Source: Astropecten irregularis
Lineage: Eukaryota > Echinodermata > Asteroidea > Paxillosida > Astropectinidae
NCBI GenBank assembly: GCA_963971285.1
Contig: OZ020263.1
Coordinates: 2,852,001-2,916,000, forward strand
Direction: 5' to 3'
DNA: 64,000 nt
Below the pieces are notes generated by a model, which was not told the DNA's origin, made no database searches, and worked only from the letters and a program-made list of their open reading frames with translations. Positions 27,601-36,280 of this stretch are shown piece by piece (positions within the stretch are counted from its first letter, which is position 1; every line of letters begins with the position of its first letter). A program made the translations under genes and the position numbers.

Positions 27601-30600
27601 AGCCCTGCGTAAAATAAAGTTCAGGATTGACGGACGGTTGTAAAGCAATCAATCTATTCAACAATATGCTGTCCACTCCAAACCACACACGGCAATTAAA
27701 TGAAGCGGATAAGCACCTATCCATGTATACGTTTTCAACGCCAGATGCTCAGGTGGTCACCGTCATACGATACGTCCTTGAAAAAAAAATCATCAAAATC
27801 TGATTCGGGCGCCAGGCCCTGTCAATCTGAAACAAATTTTCATCTTTTTCCCGCTGGATGACAAATTGATGAACGTCAACGCCATAGCGTGCGTACAGAT
27901 TCATTTCCTCGTTTTTATGTGATACTGAAATGAAACGTAATGAAATGTGAAAGTGTGTAACCTGCTCTATGCGGTTTACCGATTGAATTGACCCTGCAGT
28001 TTAAATGGAAACCTACTGTTATATTCAGCAATGTAATGTTTTAATGCTCCACGTAGCAGAAAATCTGAAATTAGCTGACAATAAAAAGACTCTCTCTTTA
28101 AAGGCATAATACAGGATTGGTAAAGGTGACAGAACAGCTGCAGACTGTTCATAATTTGATTTGTCATGGAATAAAAACAAACCTGTGAAATTTTCATCTC
28201 ATGTCATCATTGGAAACTGTAGAAAACAGTGAAAAATACTCACAGTATTTTCAAATCTATTCACAGGAGTTTTGATCTCACCCCGAGATCAAAACTGTTT
28301 GTGGTTGTTGTTTGACTAATTTCTGGATAAGTACAGCATTTTAGCTGGAAATATTTTAACGGTATGTTTTTACCAGCACCAGCTTCATATCCTGAAAGAT
28401 ATATGTAAATCTGTGAACATTTCTGTTTGGGTATATGTTATCAATACTCTACTGTGCCTTTAAATATAGCAGGTGTTTTGGGTTGGCACAGCAAGTGAAA
28501 TCACTTTACGCGATCATCTTGTCTGAAGACACTCACATCATCACCAAATCCTACCTCATTGCGAAATGTAATTTCTATTAGGGACACCAACATATTAAAC
28601 TGGATAGCTCAGTTGGTAAGAGCACTGTTACATTATTCCACAGATCACAGGTTTGAATCTTGGTGAGAAGTACAGCTGCTTTGGATAGTATAATGCATAT
28701 TGAGAAACGTTCAATTCGAAGTACCGCGGTTATGGAAAAATATGTCACTTTTTATCTCCAAAAATTATGAATCTGAGAAGCGTTATGGCTGTAACGCTTC
28801 TCAGCTATTGACTAACTGTTCTCTGGCGTGAAATAACCGCTCTAGTTTGTCGCCAAAATCTCAAAAACGCTACCACCTTTTGAATTGAAACTTTCACAGG
28901 TTAGTTTTATGGTATATATATACAATTATATTGGTTTGAAACAAACAGTAGGCTCAAATTACCAAACGTATGCAATCCCTTTAACAATTAAACCAGTCAG
29001 TTTACCTTGTGGTTATTTTTTGATGAAAATGTAATTTTGTGATGACAGAAAATAGTCCCTGTACTTGCTTTGATCTTAAGGTCTTGTTAGTTTGACATTA
29101 TGTGCAACCAAAAAAGGGAAACTGGTGATTTGTTCCACAAGGAACGTCTTCAATTGGCTGCTTTTTGAACAGTGCTTATCCTATAAGATTCTTCTCATCA
29201 CCTTTCGGACATTTTAACATCATCCTCCCCACATTATATCAGCTCTCTCATTCTACTCTACAAACCATCTCTATCCGGTCTTGGGTCATCAAGTGACTTC
29301 TCTTTGGTTGTCCCCCCAAAACAAAACTTTCTTTCTAGAAAGTCTGGTTCTGTATTTCACCAAACACTAGGGGCCTGTTTGTTTTGGACGAATCCTGCGG
29401 ATCCGGATCCCATTTTTCGGATCCACCTCCTATGCAGGGTACGCTAAAATGGGATCCGGATCCGAAGGATTCATGATCCTTTGCGTGAAACAAACAGGCC
29501 CTAAGATTAATCTTAAGATGAGTTGTCAGTATCACCATAGTGAGTTGTATTGTGACATCACACTTTGCTTAGCAATTAAGATTGATCCACATTTAAGACT
29601 AATCTTAGTGCTTGGTGAGATCAACCCTTCAGAATATCATACAGAGGAATTCTGTTAAGCGGATATTTACAGAAGAATATACTGTAACTACAAAGGAATG
29701 GAATGTGGAGTATTTTGAAACTATATTGGAATGATTGACTGATAGTCAAAATGTTGACAATTAACATCAACATCAACATACAATCCATTATTACTATTAA
29801 CACACTAACAATTAAAACACAGTCAAAATTAACACCAGCACTAACTATAAAGATATCCTCACCATATTAATTAACTATCTAGTTAATATTTGCATTTAAT
29901 GTCTAAATGGAAAATGCTCTTTTAAAAGGCTTTTTTAAATCTTCAGTTTGAAGGAAGTCTTACGCCCTGACTTGATGGTGCTCTGTGAGCGATATTTGAA
30001 AGGCACCAGACTATTAATGCAAGTTACATAACAGTTGTTCTCTAATTTGTCAAAATCAAACATTCAGTGATTAAGACATGAGCCAGGGCACCAGACCTGG
30101 TTTGCAGAGTTGACAACCTGCGACACGGAGGATGAAACGGTGACATTTTGTAACCATGGTATTTTGACGGCTATCTTCTCCTTTTCTGTTGCTTCATCGC
30201 AGAAATCGCCACGACCCTGACTCAACTCAGTACGCCCAGCACGTTTGCCAAGTCCACCATCCTAGCTCCGGCCCCCATCAGCCAGGCCCAGCAGATGCCC
30301 ATCATTCACTTGGGTGGAGCTGGTGCTGTTGCTGGTGCCGGTGTGGGCTCTTCGTCTATGCCCTGCCTGGTCGGCTACGGAGGCGGCGGTATTCTGGTCA
30401 AGGACGAGAACACTCAGAGGATCTACCAACTGCCGTTTGACAGCACGGGGAGCAGCGAGGGCAGCAACTATTACCAGCAGCAACTTATGGTGAGTCTGTT
30501 TGGCTGAGCTCTTTCCAGTGGCGTAGCTATGTGTAGGGAGGGGGGGGCATGCCCTGGGGCTGATTTCACTAACGCTTTGCCATCATTACTAAAGCCCAAA

Positions 30601-33509
30601 TCCATCGATAAACGGAAAATAGATCGCTACTTTGCATAGGAATTTTCCGTTTAGCAATGGATTTGGGCTTTAGCGATAATCGCAAAGCGTTAGTGAAATC
30701 GGCCCCTGGCGCCACTTTTTAGGGGGCACAAAAACGCAAAGGGAAAAAAAGTTATTGGAACTTTTATTCAATGAACAAAGACAGATTTGAATTTCAAATT
30801 GTCAGATATTTTTTATTGGCATCAGAAGTTGGAATTAGGAGCGCAATTTTAGTGCTTGGTCCGGGCGCCGTTTTCCCTAGATAAGGCTGTATCCGAAACT
30901 GGAAACTGGTTTCCAGAGCGATGGCTACGTCTATAGTCAGCGTGTTCCAATGCATTTGCAATGGGCCCAGACCTAGACCATAGCTCTAGGCAACTGGTTT
31001 CAGATGTAGCCCAAGTCGCTGCGCTTTATTAGCCTAGCACCGTTTTATTCGACAACTTGGACCCATGTTACATGAGACAATTTACAGGCAAGCAGTTCCA
31101 GGCAGACTTTAAGAAGAAACAACATTCATCTTTCAGTTTTCACATATCTTTTAAAGAGGGTTAAATCTCTTTCAGTGGATTGTAATCTACTAATGCAGTC
31201 ATAAGTGACAAAATCCCACAGAAATGAGTCTTGAAGTTGACTTGGTCAACTTTTATATTTTATGTAACGGGGGAAAAAGGTAGTAAGCAGTTCTTTTTTT
31301 AATATCAATTGAGTCAGTTTTCAAACAACTTTAATAAGAACATGGTTTGGGTAAAGAGGGATCACAAGTATTATCAGTAGTTACTAGGCATTTTGTTTTC
31401 TGTGTCTAAAAATGTTCTGATTTCTCCATCCTACACAGCACATGACCAGTGAGTCCGCACAACTCCACATGTCTCAGCCACCTCCACTCACTCCAGTCTC
31501 GGTCATGTCCATGGTCAAAGTTGAAAACGTTGGGATGCCCAGGAGGTTAGCCCGGGATGGCACAAGCTCAGGTGAGTGAAGCCGTCTCGCACGATCTGGG
31601 GTCAATTTCATGAAGCCCTACGATCGATCACAACTCAAGTTAATACAAAGGATATTTTCTCTCTCTCCTGAGGACGACTAGAGCACACTAGTCGAAACGC
31701 AAAGAATCCACTCTCATCGGTCCTCTTCAGGACCCCACATCTTTCTAAAAGAGATTTTTGATACATGGTGTCACCGCAAGCCTTACTCTCTCTAGTGTCT
31801 CCACCATGCAAAAACTTCAAACCTTACTTACGAAGGATAACCCATTGTATCCTACTTAGGGCTGCAATGCATCATAAGTCGTACGATTGATAGAAAGTTA
31901 CAGTGAGTTGTTTAGTGAAATCAACCTTAGGACGTTAACGTCTGGCAGCTCGGAGCAAACTGGGCCTGAACTTAAATGTCTTTGAAGTACCAAATACACC
32001 ACAAGGAAAACTTGTGGTGTGTTAGTGGTTTTCGTGGCTTCTGGCTGGCGAAAGAACAAAGATAATTGACAATTTGGGACACTGGCAATATTGGGCTGGA
32101 TAGCTCAGGTGGAAAAGCGCTGGAGGTCGCAGGTTCGAATCCCACTCCAGTCAATTTTCTTTCCTCACCTTTCAAGTACTTAAAAGGCGTGTACAACATG
32201 AGTAACAAACCAAAACAGAAATCTTCACAGATTTACGTTTAACTTTCGGGGTATGAAGATGGTGCTGGTAGAAACATGGAGTCATTCAGATATATGGAAA
32301 AATCTGAAAGTATACAACATTTGCAAAACTGAGATTGACCATCAAGTAAAAAAAATGGTCCTCCCCTAAAAGCTGTCTTGGATTACAAAGACTGGATGTG
32401 TTAAACATAGTCCTTTGGCTTTGCCTTGGGCATTTTTAAGTAACAGGAATCAAAATACACCGAAGTAGGCTTTGAGGTGTCAATTTTCTGTCTTGAACAA
32501 GAAAATTAAGCTTCACATTTAACCCATAGTTTCAGCTTTTGGATGACAGAGGCGAAACATGACCCAAACCTTAATCCAAGGTTTGGAAACAGGCTATAAA
32601 TGGGATAAAGGACTCAAGTAGTTTTAACGAGCTGTCGCGTTAAAAATCATCTCTTTCTTTTTGCCCATTTTAGGACAAAAATCCCCGAAAGAAGCTGCTT
32701 CTGCCGTTGTTCCCGATGATGACGGATCTTCTGCGGAAAGCGCAGTCTTGACGGAACTGAAGCCGGCCTCGGTGCTTGGCCTTCAAATACCCATTTCCTC
32801 CTCCAACTCAGCCGTCAAGGTAGAATCGGGGTCTACCTTTACTCGAGGTAACATACATTACCAACCAGTCCACTTTTTTGGTGTTTGACGTCTTCATTGG
32901 AACAATTTCCTTCTTGTGTAAAATCCTCGGCTTCATTGAAGAACGTCTATTTTATAGTTTCACTGAAAGTTTGCACTGGCCCAAAAAAAATTACTGTGTA
33001 TGACAATGTGTGTTCTGACCAATCAGTCAAGCATAGTGAAAGTTGTTTGATTCTTCAAAGAAAAATTACTCCTCACCTAGTCGGGATGTGCTTTCTGAGT
33101 TTTGTGTCAATTTCACTGTACGAACTAACAGAACAGCCTTGTGCACTAATGCTAAAAAGTGAATCTCAAAATAGTTACATCATTGAAATGTACCTTTGAC
33201 AAACCTTGTCAGATTTACACATACATGTAGCATGTGCAGCATATTCCAACTGAAAAAAGCTACATTTAAAATATCTGTAACTTGAAAATTAAAGTGAAAA
33301 AAGAAACTTGAAAGAGTGGAGTTTGAGTGACAGTTTGAGTAGGGCTAAATTTGATTTTATACTTCCCTTGGTTTTAAGTTGTCTGTCTGTCGCCCTCTAC
33401 AGGTCAACTGCCACCTCTGAGGGAAGTTGTCCAATCAAAGAGCCAATCATCCTTCCCAGCCGGTCAAGTACAGTCTGATTGGTCGAGATCTGGCATCATC
33501 AGCAGGTAA
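6352..33509 (+). CDS. Pax transcription factor, Pax2/5/8-related, nine coding exons
   Basis: DNA-binding nuclear regulator of the paired-box family. Exons: 6352-6669, 8315-9095, 9959-10124, 11068-11265, 14332-15113, 30203-30489, 31439-31571, 32674-32847, 33403-33509; every junction is GT/AG and all phases join to 981 residues. The start ATG has a purine at -3 and an in-frame TGA at 6340. Residues 1-366 are an unusual extension: basic KRKRSR (111-116), Cys/His cluster (178-189), poly-Ala, a PMDLS CtBP-type motif (253-257), His and acidic runs. The paired domain spans about 370-494 ([50 protein letters not shown]). The rest is Ser/Thr/Pro/Ala-rich with three VKxE sites. [13 protein letters not shown] and KIAEYKR favour Pax2/5/8. 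No octapeptide or homeodomain is visible. A diverged Pax2/5/8 paralogue or a separate invertebrate Pax class remains possible. Confidence 0.9.
6670..8314 (+). other. Pax intron 1
   Basis: Starts GTGAGT and ends TTTTTCAG. It includes a (CTTT)n run near 6787. Nothing coding is seen, and no dispersed family from elsewhere in the window was recognised here. Confidence 0.7.
8315..9095 (+). CDS. Pax coding exon 2 (residues 107-366), N-terminal extension
   Basis: Acceptor TTTTTCAG, donor GA|GTAAGT, ending in phase 1. It encodes a basic KRKRSR patch that could be a nuclear localisation signal, then a cluster [12 protein letters not shown] at residues 178-189 and an Ala-rich run. After these come PMDLSIK at 253, QQQQ, HHHH and a KEYEEEEES acidic run just before the paired domain. 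The GC content is clearly higher than in the flanking introns. Antisense frames over this exon are shadows. I do not recognise this segment from well-known Pax proteins. Confidence 0.85.
9096..9958 (+). other. Pax intron 2
   Basis: GTAAGT to CTTGCGCAG. Contains short TGCACTTCTTGCACTATTTGCACCACC-like direct repeats near 9715 and no supported gene. Confidence 0.7.
9959..10124 (+). CDS. Pax coding exon 3, paired domain first half
   Basis: 166 nt, entering in phase 1 and leaving in phase 2. It encodes GVNQLGG, the PAI helix-turn-helix and [10 protein letters not shown]. The size and both phases agree with the homologous exon of vertebrate PAX5/PAX2 as I remember it. Three normally constant positions differ: [10 protein letters not shown] where most families have GGVFVNGRPL, and VRSCDIS where most have RPCDIS. 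Confidence 0.95.
10362..10503. mobile_element. GGTCGATTTCAC element, copy 2, in Pax intron 3
   Basis: Complete copy with GGGGTCGATTTCAC at the left and GTGAAATCGACCCC at the right. The interior has the GATCGATCGTAACTC and AAGTTACGATGAG blocks shared by the family. Confidence 0.8.
11068..11265 (+). CDS. Pax coding exon 4, paired domain second half
   Basis: 198 nt, phase 2 at both ends (acceptor TTGTAACAG, donor AACAG|GTACGG). It encodes [35 protein letters not shown] and VPSVSSIN, that is, the linker and most of the RED subdomain. Residue pattern and exon length both point to the Pax2/5/8 class. Confidence 0.95.
11352..11720 (+). repeat. Dispersed ~370-bp repeat, copy 2, in Pax intron 4
   Basis: Starts TTTAAAGGTTTAATACACGA and ends CATGTACTGTACCTTTT. 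This subtype has GATTGGTAA/TTACCAAT just inside its ends, in place of the ACTTTGGT of other copies. Confidence 0.7.
11985..12030 (+). repeat. tRNA-derived SINE fragment
   Basis: Contains AAGGGTTCGAACCCCACCCTT, a tRNA T-arm, but no acceptor or anticodon arm that I can fold. Similar T-arm remnants occur elsewhere in the window. Confidence 0.4.
13300..13600. repeat. Two direct Penelope-like repeat pieces
   Basis: GATCCTGCTAGGATCGAAAC occurs near 13310 and again near 13509, each followed by CATCAGGCCCTCCT and a GAGCAGTTTG tail. The pieces lie in the same orientation about 200 bp apart. Confidence 0.5.
14332..15113 (+). CDS. Pax coding exon 5, after the paired domain (residues 489-748)
   Basis: Acceptor TAACTCAACAG. 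It opens with [11 protein letters not shown], closing the paired domain, then runs through a Met/Pro/Ser region, an [11 protein letters not shown] tract, GGGG, and a long Ser/Thr/Pro/Ala-rich region typical of transactivation segments. It ends KVKEE in phase 1 at GAAG|GTAAAG. No YSxNGLLG-type octapeptide is present. If the donor is not used, the frame stops at 15134-15136, giving a 755-residue form. Confidence 0.9.
15885..15960 (+). repeat. tRNA-derived SINE piece
   Basis: CTGGATAGCTCGGATGGTAG is a tRNA 5' half with an A box, matching pieces at 28600, 32098 and 51417. The GGCTTCTGACTGGCA segment that flanks the family follows it here. Confidence 0.5.
16006..16152. mobile_element. GGTCGATTTCAC element, copy 3
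   Basis: Complete copy: CTGGGGTCGATTTCAC at the left, GTGAAATCGACCCCTGG at the right, and ACGATCGATCGTAGGG inside. Confidence 0.8.
16789..17032. mobile_element. GGCCAATTTCATAGAGC element, copy 1
   Basis: About 240 bp with ends GCCAATTTCATAGAGCTGCT and AGCAGCTCTATGAAATTGGC. The shared interior contains GCTGACCATGAATATCAAAT. Other copies lie at 21121, 54916 and 57150, with fragments at 39183 and 63455. Confidence 0.75.
19586..20198. mobile_element. GTGTACACTGTC inverted-repeat element with a second element inside
   Basis: The outer ends read AAGCAGAGTGTACACTGTC and the complement AGCGTACACTCTGCTTT, followed inward by GTAACATGTTGCCCA blocks. A complete second element (19882-20100) sits inside. 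A shorter relative is at 38401-38673. Confidence 0.7.
19882..20100. mobile_element. GGGCCTTTCTCAAAGCTCGG element, nested
   Basis: Ends AGGGCCTTTCTCAAAGCTC and GAGCTTCGAGAAAGGCCCC. The inside holds AAAATAGAGGCTTTTGGCTG and CAGAGCTTCAGCTTCAATG. Relatives are at 39456, 39924 and 49781. Confidence 0.7.
21121..21368. mobile_element. GGCCAATTTCATAGAGC element, copy 2
   Basis: Opens GGGGCCAATTTCATGGAGCTG and includes AGCGAACAACAGCCAAAGAA. The right end is degraded (GCTAAGCAGGGCTGTTAAAC). Confidence 0.65.
22045..22378 (+). repeat. Dispersed ~370-bp repeat, copy 3
   Basis: The ends are well kept: TAAAGGTAATATCATACTTT at the left and AAAGTATGATACCACCTTTA at the right. This shows the terminal inverted repeat clearly. 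Confidence 0.75.
23700..23900 (-). repeat. Repeat carrying a histone-mRNA-like 3' hairpin, copy 1
   Basis: On the minus strand GGTTCTTTTCAGAACC (23809 to 23794) makes a 6-bp stem with a TTTC loop. It is followed by ACACTTTTAGAAAAGAG and GCATGGTGTCTCCGCAAAC. This matches the layout of a replication-dependent histone 3' end (stem-loop plus purine-rich downstream element). No histone coding sequence lies upstream. A related copy is at 31644-31826. Confidence 0.55.
25653..26018 (+). repeat. Dispersed ~370-bp repeat, copy 4
   Basis: The left end reads AAAAGGTATTGTACAGGATT and the right end reads AATCCTGTACTGTACCTTTA. It belongs to the subtype with GATTGGTAA inside the termini, like 11352 and 28098. 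Confidence 0.75.
26489..26854 (-). repeat. Dispersed ~370-bp repeat, copy 5, inverted
   Basis: TTAAAGGTTGTATCATACTT at the left and GTATGATACTACCTTTAAA at the right. The interior is in the opposite orientation to copy 4, which ends 470 bp earlier. The two together could form a large hairpin, although they belong to different subtypes. Confidence 0.7.
28098..28463 (+). repeat. Dispersed ~370-bp repeat, copy 6
   Basis: TTTAAAGGCATAATACAGGA at the left and CTCTACTGTGCCTTTAAA at the right. It contains the TCTGGATAAGTACAGCATTT block. Confidence 0.7.
28590..28680 (+). repeat. tRNA-derived SINE piece
   Basis: CTGGATAGCTCAGTTGGTAA, then AGAGC, then CACAGGTTTGAATCTTGG: A-box and B-box halves of a tRNA-like unit with a decayed acceptor stem. 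Confidence 0.5.
29366..29504. mobile_element. GGGGCCTGTTTGTTT element inside another repeat
   Basis: Ends GGGGCCTGTTTGTTTTGG and GAAACAAACAGGCCC, with GGATCCGGATCC palindromes inside, flanked by CTA on both sides. The surrounding sequence (CACTAG...AAGATTAATCTTAAG) is a second repeat also seen, inverted, at 52040-52155. A sister element is at 52291-52415. Confidence 0.65.
30203..30489 (+). CDS. Pax coding exon 6 (residues 749-844)
   Basis: Acceptor TCATCGCAG, donor ATG|GTGAGT, in phase 1 and out phase 0. It reads on from exon 5 without a break. The protein is Thr/Ala/Gly-rich ([11 protein letters not shown]), then [16 protein letters not shown], then YYQQQLM. No homeodomain remnant is visible. 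Its higher GC content and fitting phase support it despite the 15-kb intron before it. Confidence 0.75.
30553..30709. mobile_element. Palindromic element with GGGGCTGATTTCACTAACG ends
   Basis: Left CTGATTTCACTAACGCTTTG and right CAAAGCGTTAGTGAAATCGG, with GCCCAAATCCAT / ATGGATTTGGGC inside. Nearly the whole unit can fold into one hairpin. It lies in Pax intron 6. Confidence 0.75.
30883..31013. mobile_element. Short inverted-repeat element, GGCTGTATCCGAAACTGG type
   Basis: GGCTGTATCCGAAACTGG at the left pairs imperfectly with CTGGTTTCAGATGTAGCCC at the right. It resembles in layout, but not in interior, the element at 52155-52290. Confidence 0.5.
31439..31571 (+). CDS. Pax coding exon 7 (residues 845-888)
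   Basis: Acceptor CCTACACAG, donor CTCAG|GTGAGT, in phase 0 and out phase 1. It encodes [16 protein letters not shown] followed by VKVE, a SUMO-acceptor-type site at residues 870-873. Only 133 nt long; called because its borders and phases fit both neighbours. Confidence 0.7.
31596..31929. mobile_element. GGTCGATTTCAC element, copy 4, split by an insertion
   Basis: The two halves (31596-31643 and 31827-31929) match one element. The roughly 183 bp between them is the histone-hairpin repeat, with TTA shared at both borders. So the inserted repeat is younger than this element. Confidence 0.65.
31644..31826 (+). repeat. Repeat carrying a histone-mRNA-like 3' hairpin, copy 2
   Basis: GGTCCTCTTCAGGACC (31719-31734) gives a 6-bp stem and CTTC loop followed by CCACATCTTTCTAAAAGAG. 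Just upstream, CGACTAG...CTAGTCG makes another hairpin ending in AAAC. It shares ATGGTGTCACCGCAAGCCTT downstream with the minus-strand copy near 23800. Confidence 0.55.
32030..32165 (+). repeat. tRNA-derived SINE copy
   Basis: TGGCTTCTGGCTGGCGAAAG leads into CTGGATAGCTCAGGTGGAAA and GTCGCAGGTTCGAATCCCAC, ending TCCAGTCAATT. Same order as at 51349-51490. Confidence 0.6.
32181..32280 (-). repeat. Dispersed ~370-bp repeat, copy 7, fragment
   Basis: Only the end block survives: AACAGAAATCTTCACAGATT, then GTAGAAACATGG, in inverted orientation. The rest is missing. Confidence 0.55.
32674..32847 (+). CDS. Pax coding exon 8 (residues 889-946)
   Basis: Acceptor CCATTTTAG, donor CTCGAG|GTAACA, phase 1 in and out. 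Ser/Ala-rich with a DDDGSSAES acidic stretch, [10 protein letters not shown], and a second VKVE site at residues 936-939. The open frame continues 40 nt into the intron before a stop. Confidence 0.65.
33403..33509 (+). CDS. Pax coding exon 9 with stop (residues 947-981)
   Basis: Acceptor CCTCTACAG. It reads [10 protein letters not shown], then SGIISR and TAA at 33507. The last codons CAG|GTAATT also look like a splice donor, so an alternative downstream exon cannot be excluded. With the TAA used here, the total CDS length is an exact multiple of three. Confidence 0.6.
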
Positions 33510-36280
33510 TTTATTCGAACGGTGAGCCACACCCACCAAGGTACCCAAAGATGTCTCAAGGATGATATACTCGTCTGTTTGTCTTGTAAAAAAAATGTTT
33601 TTGTAGAGGACTTTTGTCGCTGTTTATTATTATTTTTTAACTTGTTTTGGGGGTTAGGGGGCTATTTTGTTGGTCTGCTTAATCTTTATTAACTAGTTGT
33701 TGTCGTTGTCATAATTCTAATCATTATAATTAATTCGTTTTTGAAAAGGGTGGTGGGTCGGGTAATTAGAATATGAAAGACTGCTATTGGAGAATTATCA
33801 ATTTTGATTGTTACAAAGGTGCGATATTGTCACATTGAGACGTGGGGAAAATTTCACCAAACTCATCGTAACTTATTATCAGTCGGAGGACGCATGATGT
33901 ATTTCTGGCCTCCGTAGAAGTCCTTGATAGGGGTATACTTCGTAACTCTAGTTACGATCGATCGTAGAGCTTCGTGAAATCGACCCCTGATTAGATATCA
34001 AAGTCAGTTTATTATTCCATACATGAGGGTCGGGACTGAACAATTTATATTTTTTTTATGGAGAACTATTGGGCTATAAAATGAAACATTGAAGGTGAGC
34101 TCAAAAGATATTTTCTTTGGTTATGACTGCGACATCGGGAAATATAGATGGCTAGTCATTCTGTCGTCTTTTCACCAAGGCACAGGGCTCGTAATGGGAG
34201 TTGTTTTTTCGACAAATTAATCTTTTTATAAATTTGATGATTTCTTGAGGTACAAACATGAGATGTTTTTTAGCCATGTAGTCCTAAAGTGTATCGCACT
34301 TGGCCAAGTGTTATGCAATGCGATACTTATTCAAATATGATGTCTTCGTTAGATTTTTTTTTGTACAGTTTAGAATTTGCTGTCGGATAAAGGGCAGGAT
34401 AAACAACAATTTCTAGAAAAGAGGAAAAATGTATTACTTCGCTTTTGTTTTCTTTAGAGCAGTTAACACTTAATAATCCATAATAGTGGGCAATTTTCTC
34501 GTTGAGTTTTTCCTAATTATGTACATAAAATGTATATTTAGGTTCAGACACATTCAAAGTTTATGTCAAGCCGTCAACAGTTTTGTATGGAGAATTTCTT
34601 TTTTAGTTAATATTTATGTATGGTAGTGGACTAATATACCTCGGAAGTTTTTTCAAATAGTCGTTTGTAAACTGACAATTTTTTTTGTACATGAAGTATA
34701 GATCTACAGATTGTAGTTTAGCTCGATAACCGAACAAGATTGTATTCACAACCCAGTTTTTTTTCAGAAATGAGTGAAGAATTTTTATGATGTCATCATT
34801 TAAGGCAAAGATTATGGCTTTTAACTGATCCGTAGACAGAGTTCCGTCAGTTTTCAGATTTTGGAGCTCAAAATGGCCGCTTATTTTGCGTTTCGTGTGA
34901 ATGTGATAGGCAATGCGGAGTCCATGTTGAACTCTCTCAAAACGGCACTTACTTACTCTCATTGAAGTATCCTAAAATTATTCTGAGTTGTAGCAGAATT
35001 GAGAAGTACCGAAAAACTTTTTACAAGTTGATTTGGTGATGATAATTCGTCATTTTAGTTTTCGACTTTCAACACTTTTTTAGTGACTTTTCAGCGACTT
35101 GTTTTTATACTGGGAACCAATTGTGCAACCATTGTACAATTGCTGTCAATATTGTCACCAGCAGTTGTTTTCGGCAGGTTTTATCGGTGTAATCTCCAAA
35201 CTCAAAGATGTTTGGTTTGATAGCAAAGTTAAGATGCATATTATTAGCGCGGGGTCTTCCTAAGTTTCTAAGGGCAAGAGTTATTCGTAAGCATTATCAG
35301 TTTATTCTGAAATCGGCAGCATTTTGTTTTAAAGGTATTTCATCATTTTTACCTGGGTAAATGCTTTGTTGCGAAAGGAATTTTCTGTTCAGCTGTTTTG
35401 GCTACAGTTGGCTAGCATATTGGAGATATGGAGATGACAGAATAGAATAAGTATTTCATATTTGCATTTTTAGAGGCTCACTAATAGATGTAAAATAGTC
35501 TGGTGCCCTGCCCACAGTTATTTATTGTTTACATGTTGGAATCCCCTTAAGTATCTAAGTGTGGGAGTTAAGGTACCATTACAAAAGTAAACTTCAAAGT
35601 TATTGCGACCAATTTCTTTTATGAAAATTGTTTTTAAGGACACTTTTTGAAAATGAAGACACTGAGAAATGAAACAACATGAAATGAATATGAAATGACA
35701 AATTATTGAGAAAAGAATTTGTTTACGTATAAACCTGATGAAATAATTGCCGTAAAAACGTATTTGACAGAATGTAAGTCCTTCATATGATATTTAATGG
35801 GTCTTTGTATTTGTTATTTTGCTTTTAGGGTCAGTATGCTTGTTTTTGTTTGTACAAAATGTGATTTTTATTTAGTTAAATGCTAATAAATGAAGCTGTT
35901 TTGTGTTTGATATCAACTTTGAGATTCATGTGAGCAAACAAGATTACGTTGAAATTACTTAAGGGCCCCAACCATAAATAGATGTGTGATAAAAGTAATT
36001 CAACATAAAAATGACACAAAATGAAAATTATATGAAGCAAAAAATGTAGTTAAAAAATGTCTAAAGCTCATCTCCCTTTAGTTTAACACATCTGCTTCTT
36101 CCTATTTTTTAACTGCTGTACATCATATGGATTATTTTTGTCGTAGTGAGATTTATTTTTTTTTGGAAATAGTATGACAACAAGCAAATTGTACAGTTTC
36201 ATCGTTTAATTCATTGTAAACATTTTATTTTATTCTTTGTTATGTGTGTAAATAAAACCATATAAAGGTATAAAGAAGGA
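33510..36280 (+). other. Probable Pax 3' untranslated region
   Basis: AT-rich and without credible exons. AATAAA at 36251-36256 is the best poly(A) signal; another AATAAA is at about 35885. The stretch contains one GGTCGATTTCAC element at 33847-33989. The 119-codon minus-strand frame at 34603-34962 has AT-driven composition and no known motif, so I did not call it. Confidence 0.5.
33847..33989. mobile_element. GGTCGATTTCAC element, copy 5
   Basis: Left end degraded (AAAATTTCACCAAACTCATC), right end intact (TTCGTGAAATCGACCCCTGA). It lies within the probable Pax 3' untranslated region. Confidence 0.7.

Larger units (their letters stand above)
15114..30202 (+). other. Pax intron 5 (15.1 kb)
   Basis: GTAAAG to CATCGCAG. 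No homeobox or other recognisable exon was found in either strand. It carries many repeats: a SINE fragment, two GGCCAATTTCATAGAGC elements, a GTGTACACTGTC element with another element inside it, five or more ~370-bp repeats, a histone-hairpin repeat (minus strand near 23800) and a nested pair at 29350-29630. Some distal sequence may be regulatory; I cannot tell from one genome. Confidence 0.7.

Noticed and set aside
15137..30202. A homeodomain exon for the Pax gene
   Set aside because: I read both strands' longer frames here and saw no WFxN-type helix or partial homeodomain. Absence by eye is not proof, but nothing supports a feature.
34603..34962. 119-codon minus-strand frame in the Pax 3' region
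   Set aside because: AT-rich, no recognised domain, opposite to a probable 3' UTR, and no splice partners. Most likely chance.
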